Part shown: piece by piece, positions 1-8,435 of the stretch
How the letters are laid out: the number at the start of each line of letters is the position of its first letter
Position numbering within the stretch: position 1 is the stretch's first letter
NCBI GenBank assembly: GCA_021739805.1
Contig: JAIPBB010000038.1
Coordinates: 1-21,783 of the forward strand
Origin: Saprospiraceae bacterium
GTDB lineage: Bacteria > Bacteroidota > Bacteroidia > Bacteroidales > JAIPBB01
Direction: 5' to 3'
DNA: 21,783 nucleotides
Program-made: the position numbers and the translations under genes
The notes under the pieces: model-generated
What the model was told of the DNA's origin: nothing
The model's input: the letters and a program-made list of their open reading frames with translations, nothing else
Databases searched by the model: none

Positions 1-291
1 TTATTAGTCTTTAACAAAAATGAAGCATCAATTGGAATTGACAGTAAATCTTATCTAACTGATGACAGCATTCTACAAATTGACTTGCTGTCAGATGAGG
101 TAACTAATAGAGTTTGGAGAAGTTACTACATAAATTCTCTTGGGCTGGTTTACAAGATAACTCAAAACATATATACGGAATTATATTATTACAACTCAGA
201 CAATTTGCATGTAAAGACAGAAACTTTTGTAAATGACTATAGATCAACACGAACAATATTTAATTATAAGTATAATCCTCACCACAACTAA
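1..291 (+). CDS. C-terminal fragment of an unrecognised protein (5' end outside the window)
   Basis: The frame is open from the first base of the window to a TAA at 289-291, giving the last ~96 residues of a longer protein. A TTG at 85 could be a start, but the frame continues upstream without a stop and the upstream residues read as ordinary protein, so I treat this as a truncated gene rather than a 68-residue ORF. The tail is rich in Tyr and Asn, with alternating aromatic and polar residues (for example ELYYYNSDN and FNYKYNP), which would suit beta-strands of a secreted or surface protein. I do not recognise the family. Function is unknown; confidence is for being a real coding fragment. 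Confidence 0.5.
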   Translation, partial: LLVFNKNEASIGIDSKSYLTDDSILQIDLLSDEVTNRVWRSYYINSLGLVYKITQNIYTELYYYNSDNLHVKTETFVNDYRSTRTIFNYKYNPHHN

Positions 292-475
292 CATAATCAA
301 TTACAAAGTATTGTCAGAAAGGAAAAGTATTTGCATGTAAACATGCATAATTCGTGAGACTTACCCATTCAATACTTCACCACCCAAAACCACCTCATCA
401 AAAACGCCCCCCAACAAATTCTAAATAATTGATTTGAAAATCCCTAGTTTTGCAACACAAACAAATTCACTATTT

Positions 476-1522
476 ATGATTGACCATTTAGACTGTAATA
501 TTGAAAAAGTTTCCGTTCACACTGTTGGAAATAAAACTAATGAAGAAGAACTTTATCTTTCAAAATCACTACTCGATACTTCTGATTTAGATGTAAAAGC
601 ATTGCTTTTCAGATTTTTCCTATCTCCATTTTCTACTCCTGAATATTACTCATTCACTTTCTCGAATGAAGATTTCACTTTAAATCCATTATTTCACTTT
701 GCCTCGCAAATTTTTGAAAACCAAACAACATTTCACAATAATTCAGTAAATATTGCTAAGCATCTTTATGAAATATCAGTTCATCCACAAATAAAATCAG
801 GAGACCTTTTTGTTGCCTTCTTCCATAATATTTGCATAGAGGAAAATTATACTGATGCTATCGGAATTTTCAAATCTGAAAACAGGCAATCATTTTTAAA
901 GTTGGATAATAATGATGAAAATTTCACCATTGATTATGATGATGGAATTAATATTGACAAACTCGACAAAGGCTGTTTGATTTTCAATATTGATGCGGAC
1001 TCAGGATATAAAATTTGTACTGTCGATAAATCAAACAAATCGCAGGAAGCACAATATTGGAAAGATAGTTTTTTGCAATTAAAGCCATGTAAAGACAATT
1101 ATCATCATACTAAGGAGTTCATGAATATAACCAAGAACTTTGTGACCAAACAACTTACCGATGAGTTTAATGTAAGCCGGGCAGACCAAATTGATTTACT
1201 TAATCGTTCAGTTGATTATTTCAAAAAAACCGAATCATTCGATAAAAATGATTTTGAAAAACAAGTTTTCAACGATAAAGAAGTAATTAAATCTTTTCAA
1301 AGTTTTGACGAGCAATATCGTGAAAGCAATAATATTGAATTAAACGACTATTTCGAAGTTTCATCTCAAGCAGTAAAAAAGCAAGCACGAATATTTAAAA
1401 GTGTATTAAAATTGGATAAGAACTTTCATATTTATATTCATGGAGACCGTGAATTGATTGAGCAAGGAGTAGATGCTGATGGCAGAAAGTTTTATAAAAT
1501 TTACTTTAAACAAGAGTCGTAA
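476..1522 (+). CDS. Nucleoid-associated protein, NdpA/YejK (37-kDa NA37) family
   Basis: The product is 348 aa from the ATG at 476. An in-frame TTG at 434 would add 14 residues (KIPSFATQTNSLF...). I prefer the ATG because related proteins start close to the conserved stretch that here reads IEKVSVHTVGNKTNEEEL. Other family-like blocks are FRFFLSPF near residue 50, HLYEISVHPQIKSGDLFV near 100-120, DAIGIFKSENRQSFLK, and DKGCLIFNIDADSGYKI in the middle. YejK is known as an abundant nucleoid-bound protein of E. coli with no firmly assigned activity, and Bacteroidota homologues are usually single cytoplasmic proteins of about 350 aa, as here. It appears to be transcribed alone, since promoter-like DNA separates it from nif3. 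I am confident of the family and not of any specific role. Confidence 0.85.
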   Translation: MIDHLDCNIEKVSVHTVGNKTNEEELYLSKSLLDTSDLDVKALLFRFFLSPFSTPEYYSFTFSNEDFTLNPLFHFASQIFENQTTFHNNSVNIAKHLYEISVHPQIKSGDLFVAFFHNICIEENYTDAIGIFKSENRQSFLKLDNNDENFTIDYDDGINIDKLDKGCLIFNIDADSGYKICTVDKSNKSQEAQYWKDSFLQLKPCKDNYHHTKEFMNITKNFVTKQLTDEFNVSRADQIDLLNRSVDYFKKTESFDKNDFEKQVFNDKEVIKSFQSFDEQYRESNNIELNDYFEVSSQAVKKQARIFKSVLKLDKNFHIYIHGDRELIEQGVDADGRKFYKIYFKQES

Positions 1523-1537
1523 AATCTAATTTTAGCT

Positions 1538-1577
1538 AATATTTAGAGTAAATATTTCACGCTAAATATTATATTTG
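1538..1577 (+). promoter_or_regulatory. nif3 promoter region: inverted repeat plus -7 element
   Basis: TATATTTG at 1570-1577 matches the Bacteroidota -7 consensus TAnnTTTG and lies 24 nt before the nif3 ATG. No clear -33 TTTG is present at the expected distance. Just upstream is a perfect inverted repeat, AATATTTA-GAG-TAAATATT (1538-1556), and a further related half-site GCTAAATATTA (1561-1571) overlaps the -7 element. The repeat could be an operator or simply AT-rich coincidence. Confidence 0.45.
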
Positions 1578-1601
1578 TAGTAAATCTCAAAATTTAAGCA
1601 A

Positions 1602-2696
1602 ATGAAAATTAAAGAAATAATTTCTTGTATCGAAAATTTTGCACCGCTTTCTTTCCAGGAAGATTATGATAATTCAGGTTTAATAATAGGTGATAAAAAT
1701 GCTGAAATCAGCAAGGCTCTTATTACACTTGATATTACTGAGAAAGTTATTGATGAAGCAATTGATGGGAATTTTCAGTTGATTATTTCACATCATCCAA
1801 TTGTTTTTGCCGGATTAAAAAAAATCACGGGAAAAAACTTTGTCGAAAGAATAGTGATTAAAGCAATTAAAAATAATATTGCTATTTATTCTGCACACAC
1901 AAACTTGGATAATTTTCATAAAGGAGTAAATGCAATTATTTGTCAAAAAATAGGATTAAAAAATTGTAAAATTCTGAGTCCAAAGTCTGATTTGCTAAGA
2001 AAGCTCGTAACTTTTTGCCCTATTGATAAAGCTGAAGAAGTCCGCCGGGCAATATTTGAAGCGGGGGCGGGGCATATTGGAAATTACGATTCTTGTAGTT
2101 TCAATACTGAAGGAAAAGGAAGTTTTAAAGCAAACGAAGATGCAAATCCATATGTAGGAGAGCAAAATAAATTACACTTTGAAAAAGAAGAGAGAATAGA
2201 AACGATTTATTCGATAAATAATGAAGCAAAAATTTTAAATGCTTTGCTAAAATCGCATCCTTATGAAGAAGTGGCTTATGATATTTATCCTTTAAAAAAT
2301 AAATTTAATAATGTTGGTGCCGGAATGATTGGTGAGTTGGAAATAGCTGAGGATGAAAAGGATTTTCTAAAAAGAGTTAAAGAAATTGTTGGAGTTGGAT
2401 GTGTGAAACATTCCGATTTTATTGGAAAGAAAATTATTAAAGTGGCTGTTTGTGGTGGCTCTGGAAGCTTTTTAATAAATAATGCCATTAGTTCAGGAGC
2501 TGATATCTTTTTGACCGGAGATTTAAAATATCACCAGTTTTTTGATGCTGATGAGAAAATGATAATAGCAGATATTGGTCATTTTGAGAGCGAACAATTT
2601 ACAAAAGAATTATTACTGTCAATTCTTAATGAAAATTTTCCTAAATTTGCAGTCCAAATTTCAAAATGCAATACTAACGCAGTTAATTATTTATAG
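1602..2696 (+). CDS. Nif3-like dinuclear metal center protein (GTP cyclohydrolase 1 type 2 / YqfO-YbgI family)
   Basis: The product is 364 aa. Metal-binding motifs are at both ends: HHPIVF with H64 and H65, the SAHTNLD segment with D103, and near the C-terminus GDLKYHQFFDA (from about 306) and GHFESEQ with H327 and E331. Between them (about residues 130-230) is the PII-like insert typical of the long YqfO form, absent from the ~250-residue YbgI form. Family members assemble as hexameric toroids with a two-metal site in each subunit; the physiological reaction is unsettled, although the name GTP cyclohydrolase 1 type 2 is in use. The next gene begins 31 bp after the stop on the same strand and encodes a zinc-ribbon coiled-coil protein, a pairing seen in many bacteria, so the two are probably co-transcribed. 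The product should be cytoplasmic. Confidence 0.93.
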   Translation: MKIKEIISCIENFAPLSFQEDYDNSGLIIGDKNAEISKALITLDITEKVIDEAIDGNFQLIISHHPIVFAGLKKITGKNFVERIVIKAIKNNIAIYSAHTNLDNFHKGVNAIICQKIGLKNCKILSPKSDLLRKLVTFCPIDKAEEVRRAIFEAGAGHIGNYDSCSFNTEGKGSFKANEDANPYVGEQNKLHFEKEERIETIYSINNEAKILNALLKSHPYEEVAYDIYPLKNKFNNVGAGMIGELEIAEDEKDFLKRVKEIVGVGCVKHSDFIGKKIIKVAVCGGSGSFLINNAISSGADIFLTGDLKYHQFFDADEKMIIADIGHFESEQFTKELLLSILNENFPKFAVQISKCNTNAVNYL

Positions 2697-2727
2697 GACA
2701 GTAGTTTATATAATAATATTATAAAAA

Positions 2728-3543
2728 ATGGCAAAAGATACTAAAAAGACAAAAGAGGTTGTTATGGCAGAACCAAATGCTGAAGAGAATTTACAACATT
2801 CTGATAGAGATATTACAGTTGAAAAAAAGTTAGTTTCACTTTTCAGTTTACAACAGATAGATACCCAAATCGATAAAATAAGAATTATAAGAGGAGAATT
2901 GCCTCTTGAAGTTCAGGATCTTGAAGACGAAGTTGCCGGATTGGAAACAAGGGTTGCTAACTTCACTAAAGAAATGGAGAGTCTTGAAGTATCAATTGAA
3001 GAAAAGAAAGTTGCTATTAAAGAAAGCCAGGCCTTAATCAAAAAATATGAAACCCAACAAATGAATGTTAGAAATAACAGGGAATACGATTCTATTACTA
3101 AGGAACTGGAATATCAAAATCTGGAAATTCAATTATACGAAAAAAGGATAAACGAATATAAGGCTGCTTATGAATCAAAAAAAGAAGTAATTGATAACTC
3201 AATAAATATTCTTGAAGAGCGTAAATCTGACCTTGAAGTTAAAAAATCTGAACTTTCTGACATAATTGCTGAAACTGAGAAGGAAGAACAAATGCTGATG
3301 GAAAAATCAGAAGAGCATGAAAAATTTGTTGAAGAAAGATTAATTTCTGCCTATAAAAGAATCCGTCAAAATGCAATAAATGGTCTTGCTGTTGTTTTAG
3401 TTGAGCGTGATGCTTGTGGAGGATGTTTTAACAAAATCCCACCTCAACGACAGTTGGATATTCGACTTCATAAGAAAATTATTGTTTGTGAATATTGTGG
3501 TCGTATCCTTATTGATGACGAGATTGTTGCAAAAGTTGAGTAA
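2728..3543 (+). CDS. Coiled-coil protein with C-terminal C4 zinc ribbon (zf-RING_7 / CT398-like)
   Basis: The product is 271 aa. Residues ~30-200 form a long charged heptad-rich coiled coil; within it lies QQMNVRNNREYDSITKELEY, a stretch typical of this family. The C-terminus carries two CxxC knuckles, C230/C233 (CGGC) and C254/C257 (CEYC), forming a zinc ribbon. The architecture of a helical hairpin followed by a C4 ribbon matches the CT398-like family, whose chlamydial member has been studied structurally; its cellular role is not settled, though nucleic-acid or secretion-related binding has been suggested. It follows nif3 by 31 bp and is followed by a strong terminator, so nif3 and this gene make a two-gene operon. 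A coding start at the second methionine is possible, but the first ATG fits the spacing. Confidence 0.88.
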   Translation: MAKDTKKTKEVVMAEPNAEENLQHSDRDITVEKKLVSLFSLQQIDTQIDKIRIIRGELPLEVQDLEDEVAGLETRVANFTKEMESLEVSIEEKKVAIKESQALIKKYETQQMNVRNNREYDSITKELEYQNLEIQLYEKRINEYKAAYESKKEVIDNSINILEERKSDLEVKKSELSDIIAETEKEEQMLMEKSEEHEKFVEERLISAYKRIRQNAINGLAVVLVERDACGGCFNKIPPQRQLDIRLHKKIIVCEYCGRILIDDEIVAKVE

Positions 3544-3565
3544 ATCAGTAAATAAAAAATATAGT

Positions 3566-3594
3566 AAAGGAAGCATTTGCTTCCTTTTTTTTTT
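3566..3594 (+). terminator. Intrinsic terminator after the nif3/zinc-ribbon operon
   Basis: The stem AAAGGAAGC/GCTTCCTTT (9 bp) has loop ATTT and runs into an unbroken T-tract of about 11 bases. It lies 22 bp after the zinc-ribbon stop codon. Confidence 0.9.
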
Positions 3595-3650
3595 GAATAG
3601 AGTTCTATAATTTTATTGTTGTTTGGTGATATTAAATTAAATTAGCTGCG

Positions 3651-5156
3651 ATGAAAAAAATTATTTTGTTTATCGCCATTGCTCTATTGCTTATAAACCC
3701 TAAGCTTTTTGCATCTTTTGATTTTAATGATAATTGCAAAAGTGCCTATATTGCTGTTATTCAACTTAATTTTAAGCTTGCTGAAGAAATCTTACTTAAG
3801 GAAAAAAAGCTCCGACCCGAAAATTCAATTCCATATTATATCGAAAACTCAATTGATTTTTTAAAAGTTGCAATTGGAGAAAATGATAAAGATTTTCAGA
3901 ACTTTAAAAACAAAAAAAAATCAAGAATCGAAAGATTAATGAAAGATGATAAATCATCGCCATATTATAGATATTGCCTGGCTGATATAAATCTGCAATC
4001 TGCATTTGTAAGGGCAAAATTCAGAGAGTATATTCCGGCTGCATATGAAATAAATAAAGCTTACCGTTTATTGGAAGAGAATAATGAATTGCATAAAGAC
4101 TTTATTCCAAACAAAAAAAGCTTAGGATTAATTCATGCTTTAATTGGAACAATACCTGAAGAATACCAATGGGTGAATAAATTCCTGTCTGTTCGGGGTT
4201 CAGTCAAATTAGGCCTAAGTGAATTAACGACTTTGCTTTTAGCTACAACCCAAAATCCGGAAATCGAACATTTTCAAACAGAAGCTTTAATCATTTTGAC
4301 TTTTATTGAGCTAAACCTTGAAAATAACAAAGGAAGTATTCTGCAATTATATAAAATTTATCAAAAACCAATTGTTCAGGAAATGGTGACAAATAGCCCT
4401 TTGCTAGGCTATTCCTATGCAAGTATTGCTATTCATTTGGGCTTGAACGACAAAGCAATAGAAATTCTTTTAAATAGAAAATCGAATGAAAACAGTTATA
4501 AATATCATTATTTGAACCTGATGCTGGGTGAAGCAAAATTATTTCGACTTGATAAGGACGCAAATGTTTATTTAGAAAAATACATCAATGAATTTCAAGG
4601 CAAAAATTATATTAAAAGCACTTACCAAAAACTTGCATGGTACTATTTAATTAATAATGAAACTGAAAAGTATAAATCAACGATTGCAAAGGTTTTAATA
4701 TATGGTGATGCTTTTTTCGATTCTGATAAACAAGCAGAAACTGAGGCAAAAAGAAATACTGTTCCTAATATTGTTTTATTGAAAGCCAGATTATTATTTG
4801 ATGGTGGTTACTATTATCCTGCCATAAATGTCTTGTTGGAAAATGAGCCATCAAGCTTTATTAATGACAAGAAAGACGCACTTGAATATTCTTATCGTTT
4901 TGGGCGTATCTATCATAAACTTGAAAACTTTGATAAAGCTATGGCCTATTATAAGCTAACTCTTAAGGAAGGTAAAGATTATAAGTATTATTTCGCTGCA
5001 AATTCATCTTTACAATTAGGATTAATTTATGAAAATAAACAAAATTACGAAGAAGCGGAGAAATATTTCCTTCAATGTTTAAAGCTTAAACCGGAAGAAT
5101 ATAAAAATGGAATACATCAAAAAGCTAAAGCCGGATTAAATAGGATTGGGAAATAA
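3651..5156 (+). CDS. Secreted TPR-repeat protein
   Basis: The product is 501 aa. The N-terminus MKKIILFIAIALLLINPKLFA is a clear Sec signal peptide with likely cleavage after residue 21 and no lipobox cysteine, so a soluble periplasmic protein is expected. The rest is nearly all helical. The clearest TPR units are at the C-terminus: YRFGRIYHKLENFDKAMAYY (about 410-430) and LQLGLIYENKQNYEEAEKYF (about 450-470), the latter followed by the helix-ending LKLKPEE. The middle contains a block LIGTIPEEYQWVNKFLSVRG that recurs, as I recall, in Bacteroidota TPR proteins of similar length. It has its own unit, flanked by terminators at 3566-3594 and 5153-5178. TPRs mediate protein-protein contacts; the partner is unknown. 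Confidence 0.8.
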   Translation: MKKIILFIAIALLLINPKLFASFDFNDNCKSAYIAVIQLNFKLAEEILLKEKKLRPENSIPYYIENSIDFLKVAIGENDKDFQNFKNKKKSRIERLMKDDKSSPYYRYCLADINLQSAFVRAKFREYIPAAYEINKAYRLLEENNELHKDFIPNKKSLGLIHALIGTIPEEYQWVNKFLSVRGSVKLGLSELTTLLLATTQNPEIEHFQTEALIILTFIELNLENNKGSILQLYKIYQKPIVQEMVTNSPLLGYSYASIAIHLGLNDKAIEILLNRKSNENSYKYHYLNLMLGEAKLFRLDKDANVYLEKYINEFQGKNYIKSTYQKLAWYYLINNETEKYKSTIAKVLIYGDAFFDSDKQAETEAKRNTVPNIVLLKARLLFDGGYYYPAINVLLENEPSSFINDKKDALEYSYRFGRIYHKLENFDKAMAYYKLTLKEGKDYKYYFAANSSLQLGLIYENKQNYEEAEKYFLQCLKLKPEEYKNGIHQKAKAGLNRIGK

Positions 5157-5178
5157 AAAAACCGGCATTTCTGCCGGT
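5153..5178 (-). terminator. Intrinsic terminator, (-) strand gene at 5207-6679
   Basis: The stem ACCGGCA/TGCCGGT (7 bp) has a 4-nt loop. The A-run at 5155-5160 reads as a U-tract on the (-) strand, so it terminates the FadL-like gene. The same hairpin may also slow transcription from the TPR gene on the (+) strand, which lacks a T-tract. Confidence 0.8.
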
Positions 5179-5206
5179 GGGAAATATAATAGATTTCTAA
5201 ACAAAC

Positions 5207-6679
5207 TTAGAATTTAAATCCTAAAGTCATTAAAAAAGAATTTGAAGTTCTATCAATTTGGCTTGGAGTGCCTACACTTGGGTATAAATAATAATCTTCG
5301 GAACGAATTGAATACACATAAGCAAAATCAAGAAAATATGCTTTCTCTCTGAAACCAAAACCTGCAGTATAGTTTGTGATTTGTCCATCATTTATACCTG
5401 ATTTAAAAGGACTACCATATAAAGCATATCCTCCTCTTATTTTTATTGGTGCGATATTCCATTCTGCACCAATTCTTATATTATTTGTTGCTGTATAATC
5501 ATTATTTATTTTTAAATTCACTTCAGAAAAAGCATTAAGCGATTGGTTTTCTTCTGCACGGAATAGAGCTGTTGAATAATCAATAAATTCGTAATCAGCA
5601 CTAATAAGACCATGTTTGCCTATAATAAATGCTATACTACCGATAGCTCTCATTGGTGTTGTAAGCTGATAATCATAGGGGGCATTTTTCACGTTTACGT
5701 AGTCATTACTCCCTGATTCGTAACTATTAGTGTCAAGGTCAGAAGTAATTGTTCTGCTATATTCATCATGCATTGAATAAAATGTAGGAGTATGAAATGC
5801 TGCACCAATTCTCACCCAATCATTTATCCTGTAAATCATACCAAATTTAAAATTGAATCCCGAACCATTTGTTTCAAGATTGTCATATACTGAAAAACTT
5901 TTAAAGCCAGGAATAGTGTCCATAACATCTTCTTCGGTATAAACTGATTCTTCAGTATATCTGATATATGGTATTCCTATTGTAGCTCCCAGGTAAAGTT
6001 TATCATTATAGTTTCCGCCAAATGAGAAAACCATTTCATTCATAGAACCCCATGAAGTAATTTGTTTAGTTTGTTTTATGCCACCAGGTGGAACGCGGCT
6101 AATATACTGGTCAGTTCCAATTGAACTTGGGTCAAGCAAATATGTATCCCAGGCAAGTTGTGTATCAAATTGGTCTAACTCATCAGATGGTGTTCCATTA
6201 GCTTTTTTGATATAATCATCCATTAATGAAGTGTTAAGATTATCACCGCTAATAATAGTTCGATTATTGAAATTGTTAGTTCGATTCATGCCAAATCCAA
6301 ATTGAACATTTTTCCATTCTCCTGATGAACCATTGGTAGCATCGAAAGCTAAAACTATCCCAACATTGCTAAAATTGAAATTATATTTATTGTCTTCTCC
6401 GGGACTACCATTAAACAAAGATTCTGTTTTGCTGGTAAAAAATGAAGGCGTAAATGTCATTTCTGATTTTTTGAATAATGCAATTCCTGCCGGATTTGTA
6501 CTTAGAGCTGAAAAATCTGCTCCTAATGCACCGAATGCACCTCCTGTGCTCATATAACGAGCTGTTCCACCAAAAGTTAACTGTGAATATCGTAATGCGT
6601 CAACTGAAGTTTGGGCTATTGACGAAAAACTGAAAACTATTATTGAAACTAATATTATACTTATCTTTTTCATTTTCAA
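5207..6679 (-). CDS. Outer-membrane beta-barrel protein, OmpP1/FadL/TodX-like
   Basis: The product is 490 aa with signal peptide MKMKKISIILVSIIVFSFSSIAQ (cleavage about residue 23). The mature N-terminus has the pattern common to Bacteroidota FadL-type proteins: a SQLTFGGTARYMSTGGAFGA segment followed by GADFSALSTNPAGIALF, the NPAG motif. The remainder is dominated by amphipathic beta-strands with aromatic girdles (for example FGFGMNRTNNF, IRIGAEWNIAPI). It ends in LMTLGFKF, a terminal aromatic residue as expected for a barrel recognised by the BAM complex. FadL proteins move hydrophobic compounds such as fatty acids across the outer membrane; the substrate here cannot be read from sequence. 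It lies 87 bp downstream of the low-complexity lipoprotein gene on the same strand, so the two may be co-transcribed. Confidence 0.85.
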   Translation of the reverse strand: MKMKKISIILVSIIVFSFSSIAQTSVDALRYSQLTFGGTARYMSTGGAFGALGADFSALSTNPAGIALFKKSEMTFTPSFFTSKTESLFNGSPGEDNKYNFNFSNVGIVLAFDATNGSSGEWKNVQFGFGMNRTNNFNNRTIISGDNLNTSLMDDYIKKANGTPSDELDQFDTQLAWDTYLLDPSSIGTDQYISRVPPGGIKQTKQITSWGSMNEMVFSFGGNYNDKLYLGATIGIPYIRYTEESVYTEEDVMDTIPGFKSFSVYDNLETNGSGFNFKFGMIYRINDWVRIGAAFHTPTFYSMHDEYSRTITSDLDTNSYESGSNDYVNVKNAPYDYQLTTPMRAIGSIAFIIGKHGLISADYEFIDYSTALFRAEENQSLNAFSEVNLKINNDYTATNNIRIGAEWNIAPIKIRGGYALYGSPFKSGINDGQITNYTAGFGFREKAYFLDFAYVYSIRSEDYYLYPSVGTPSQIDRTSNSFLMTLGFKF

Positions 6680-6766
6680 AAATTTTTTGTTAAAGGTTTT
6701 CCTTTTAGACTAATGTGTTTCGTTGTTTCTTTCTTATTAAAATCAATTTAATAAATAAATTGTAGA

Positions 6767-8398
6767 TTATCTTCTTCCACCTGATGAACGAGAGCTACTT
6801 GAGCCACTTGAACGTGTTGATGAGCCACTTGAGCGTGAAGGTGAGCTAGTTGACCGTGTTGATGAGCCACTTGAGCGTGAAGGTGAGCTAGTTGAACGTG
6901 TTGATGTTCCACTGGAACTTGACCTACTTGGGGTATAACTTCCGCTACCAGATGAAGACCTGCTTGGAGTATAACTTCTGCTATTAGATGGTGCTGTCCT
7001 TGTAGGAGCAGTATAAGATTTTGGTCTAGTTGTTTGTCCTGAATTATTTGGTTGATAATTTCGGTTTTGAACATTTCTGGTTTTAGGACTAGTATATTGT
7101 TGACTAGATTTTGGTTGTGTATAGTTTGGTGGACTATAGGTTTTAGTATTTGTTGAATTTTGTGTTGACCTTGTATAGTTTGGCTTTTGATAAGTTTTAG
7201 GCTTAACGTATTGCTTTTCCCTAGGTTGTTGATAGGTCTTTGTAGTTGTTGGTGGTTTGTACTGAGTCCTGTTTCCATTTGATGCAGGAGAAGTTCTTTC
7301 CTCTGTTCTCAAGGTTTTGCCAGGGCTTGTTGTAGCTCTTTGTGAAGGAGAAGTAACTTCAGATTTAGTTGTTGAAGCTTCACGAGTGTTATCTTCTGTT
7401 ACAGTTGAAAATCCTTTAGTTGTTGAATGTTGAACATCTCTTTCATTACTAACAGGGCTTTCTGTACTAGTGTTTCTTGTTTGAGTTGTTGGACTTGTTG
7501 TTCCTATTGCTCTATTAGTTGCTGAATTAGTGTTTTCTCTTGCTGTTGAGCTTCTCACATCTCTTTCATTAGCTCTGGTTGAACCAGTTTCACGTCCCTC
7601 AGCTAACATTGCTCTTTCATATTTTGCTCCAAGAGTTTGATTGTTTCTGTTTGTTCCTGGTCGGTTTCCTGTATTACCACTACCTATACTGGAGCGTGGC
7701 CCGTAATTTGTATTTATTCTATCATAACTATTATAATAATAAGGGTCGTTATAGCCATAATATCCACCATATCCGCCATAATATCCACCATAGTAACCCC
7801 CATATCCATAGTATCCTCCATATCCGTAACCGTATCCATAATAAGGATAACCCCAGCCATATCCATAATGATGTCCCCATCCATAATGGTTATATCCCCA
7901 CCAAGGATAACCACAATAAATGCTTACTCCCCAATAGTAAGGGTTGTAAGAATACCAATATGAATTAGTGTAATAAGGGTCGTAATAATTCCAGCCATAA
8001 TATGAATTGTGAAATCTTCTTAATCTAACAGAATAAGCATAATCGTAATAATCATCGTAATTGTAGTAGTTATTAGTTACATTGGTTACTCCGTTTTCAT
8101 CAGTATAAGTATATGATTCCTGGTCTCCATATCCAGATTCTGTTTCATTTTCTTCATAATAAGAACCATCATTGTTGCTTGTTTCAGCATTGTTTGATTG
8201 GTTTGCATTAGTTACAGTTTGTGGTGTTGTACTATAATCAGCCGAACTTGCATTCGATGGTTGAGTGGTTTGAGATGCTACATTATCTTTCGGTGTATAA
8301 TAAACATCATCGTAATTCGTTGCCTGATAGCTTGATGAGCATGAACTTATTGCAGCAACTGTGAAAAGTAATGCGAGTAATTTGACTATAGCTTTCAT
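6767..8398 (-). CDS. Low-complexity lipoprotein, Tyr/Gly-rich centre and Ser/Thr/Arg-rich tail
   Basis: The product is 543 aa. The N-terminus MKAIVKLLALLFTVAAISSC is a lipoprotein signal with lipobox ISSC and a lipidated Cys at residue 20. Residues ~25-100 are acidic and rich in Asn/Thr/Tyr. Residues ~110-225 are almost entirely Tyr, Gly, Trp and Asn (YYGYGYGYGG-like repeats). Residues ~230-543 are Ser/Thr/Pro/Gln/Arg-rich and end in SRSSGGRR, with a 14-residue tandem repeat near the end. No catalytic domain is visible. Such proteins occur in Bacteroidota and are sometimes annotated only by low-complexity similarity; I would not trust such a name. The reading frame is clearly real because the signal peptide, lipobox and strong Shine-Dalgarno are in phase. 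Long ORFs in the other frames here are shadows of the repeats. Confidence 0.82.
   Translation of the reverse strand: MKAIVKLLALLFTVAAISSCSSSYQATNYDDVYYTPKDNVASQTTQPSNASSADYSTTPQTVTNANQSNNAETSNNDGSYYEENETESGYGDQESYTYTDENGVTNVTNNYYNYDDYYDYAYSVRLRRFHNSYYGWNYYDPYYTNSYWYSYNPYYWGVSIYCGYPWWGYNHYGWGHHYGYGWGYPYYGYGYGYGGYYGYGGYYGGYYGGYGGYYGYNDPYYYNSYDRINTNYGPRSSIGSGNTGNRPGTNRNNQTLGAKYERAMLAEGRETGSTRANERDVRSSTARENTNSATNRAIGTTSPTTQTRNTSTESPVSNERDVQHSTTKGFSTVTEDNTREASTTKSEVTSPSQRATTSPGKTLRTEERTSPASNGNRTQYKPPTTTKTYQQPREKQYVKPKTYQKPNYTRSTQNSTNTKTYSPPNYTQPKSSQQYTSPKTRNVQNRNYQPNNSGQTTRPKSYTAPTRTAPSNSRSYTPSRSSSGSGSYTPSRSSSSGTSTRSTSSPSRSSGSSTRSTSSPSRSSGSSTRSSGSSSSRSSGGRR
6811..6906 (-). repeat. 42-bp coding tandem repeat
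   Basis: Two full 42-bp units (6811-6852 and 6853-6894) differ at one base, and a 12-bp partial third copy follows (6895-6906). They encode a 14-residue Ser/Thr/Arg unit (STRSTSSPSRSSGS) near the C-terminus of the lipoprotein. The 41/42 identity points to recent slippage or unequal exchange. Because 42 is a multiple of 3, gain or loss of units keeps the frame. Confidence 0.9.
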
Positions 8399-8406
8399 TT
8401 GTTTTT

Positions 8407-8414
8407 CCTCCTTT
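8407..8414 (-). promoter_or_regulatory. Strong Shine-Dalgarno of the low-complexity lipoprotein gene
   Basis: On the (-) strand AAAGGAGG sits 8 nt before the ATG at 8398. It is an almost ideal Shine-Dalgarno. The other starts I checked here (proS, mazG, nif3) have A-rich leaders without one, as is usual for Bacteroidota. It fixes the start codon of the lipoprotein. Confidence 0.85.
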
Positions 8415-8435
8415 GATTTTATTTATTTGACTGGC

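Noticed and set aside
332..347. Hairpin TGCATG-TAAA-CATGCA as a terminator of the first gene
   Set aside because: The stem is real but no T-run follows and TTTGCATGTAAA also occurs at about 204, so I see no support for a function.
6748..7278. 176-aa His/Gln/Val-rich (-) ORF
   Set aside because: It lies in another frame of the Ser/Thr-rich repeat DNA; its repetitive composition is a by-product of the low-complexity lipoprotein coding sequence.
7579..7968. Overlapping (+) ORFs of 129 and 108 aa
   Set aside because: They are antisense to the Tyr/Gly-rich repeat; the His/Ile-rich products simply mirror those codons.
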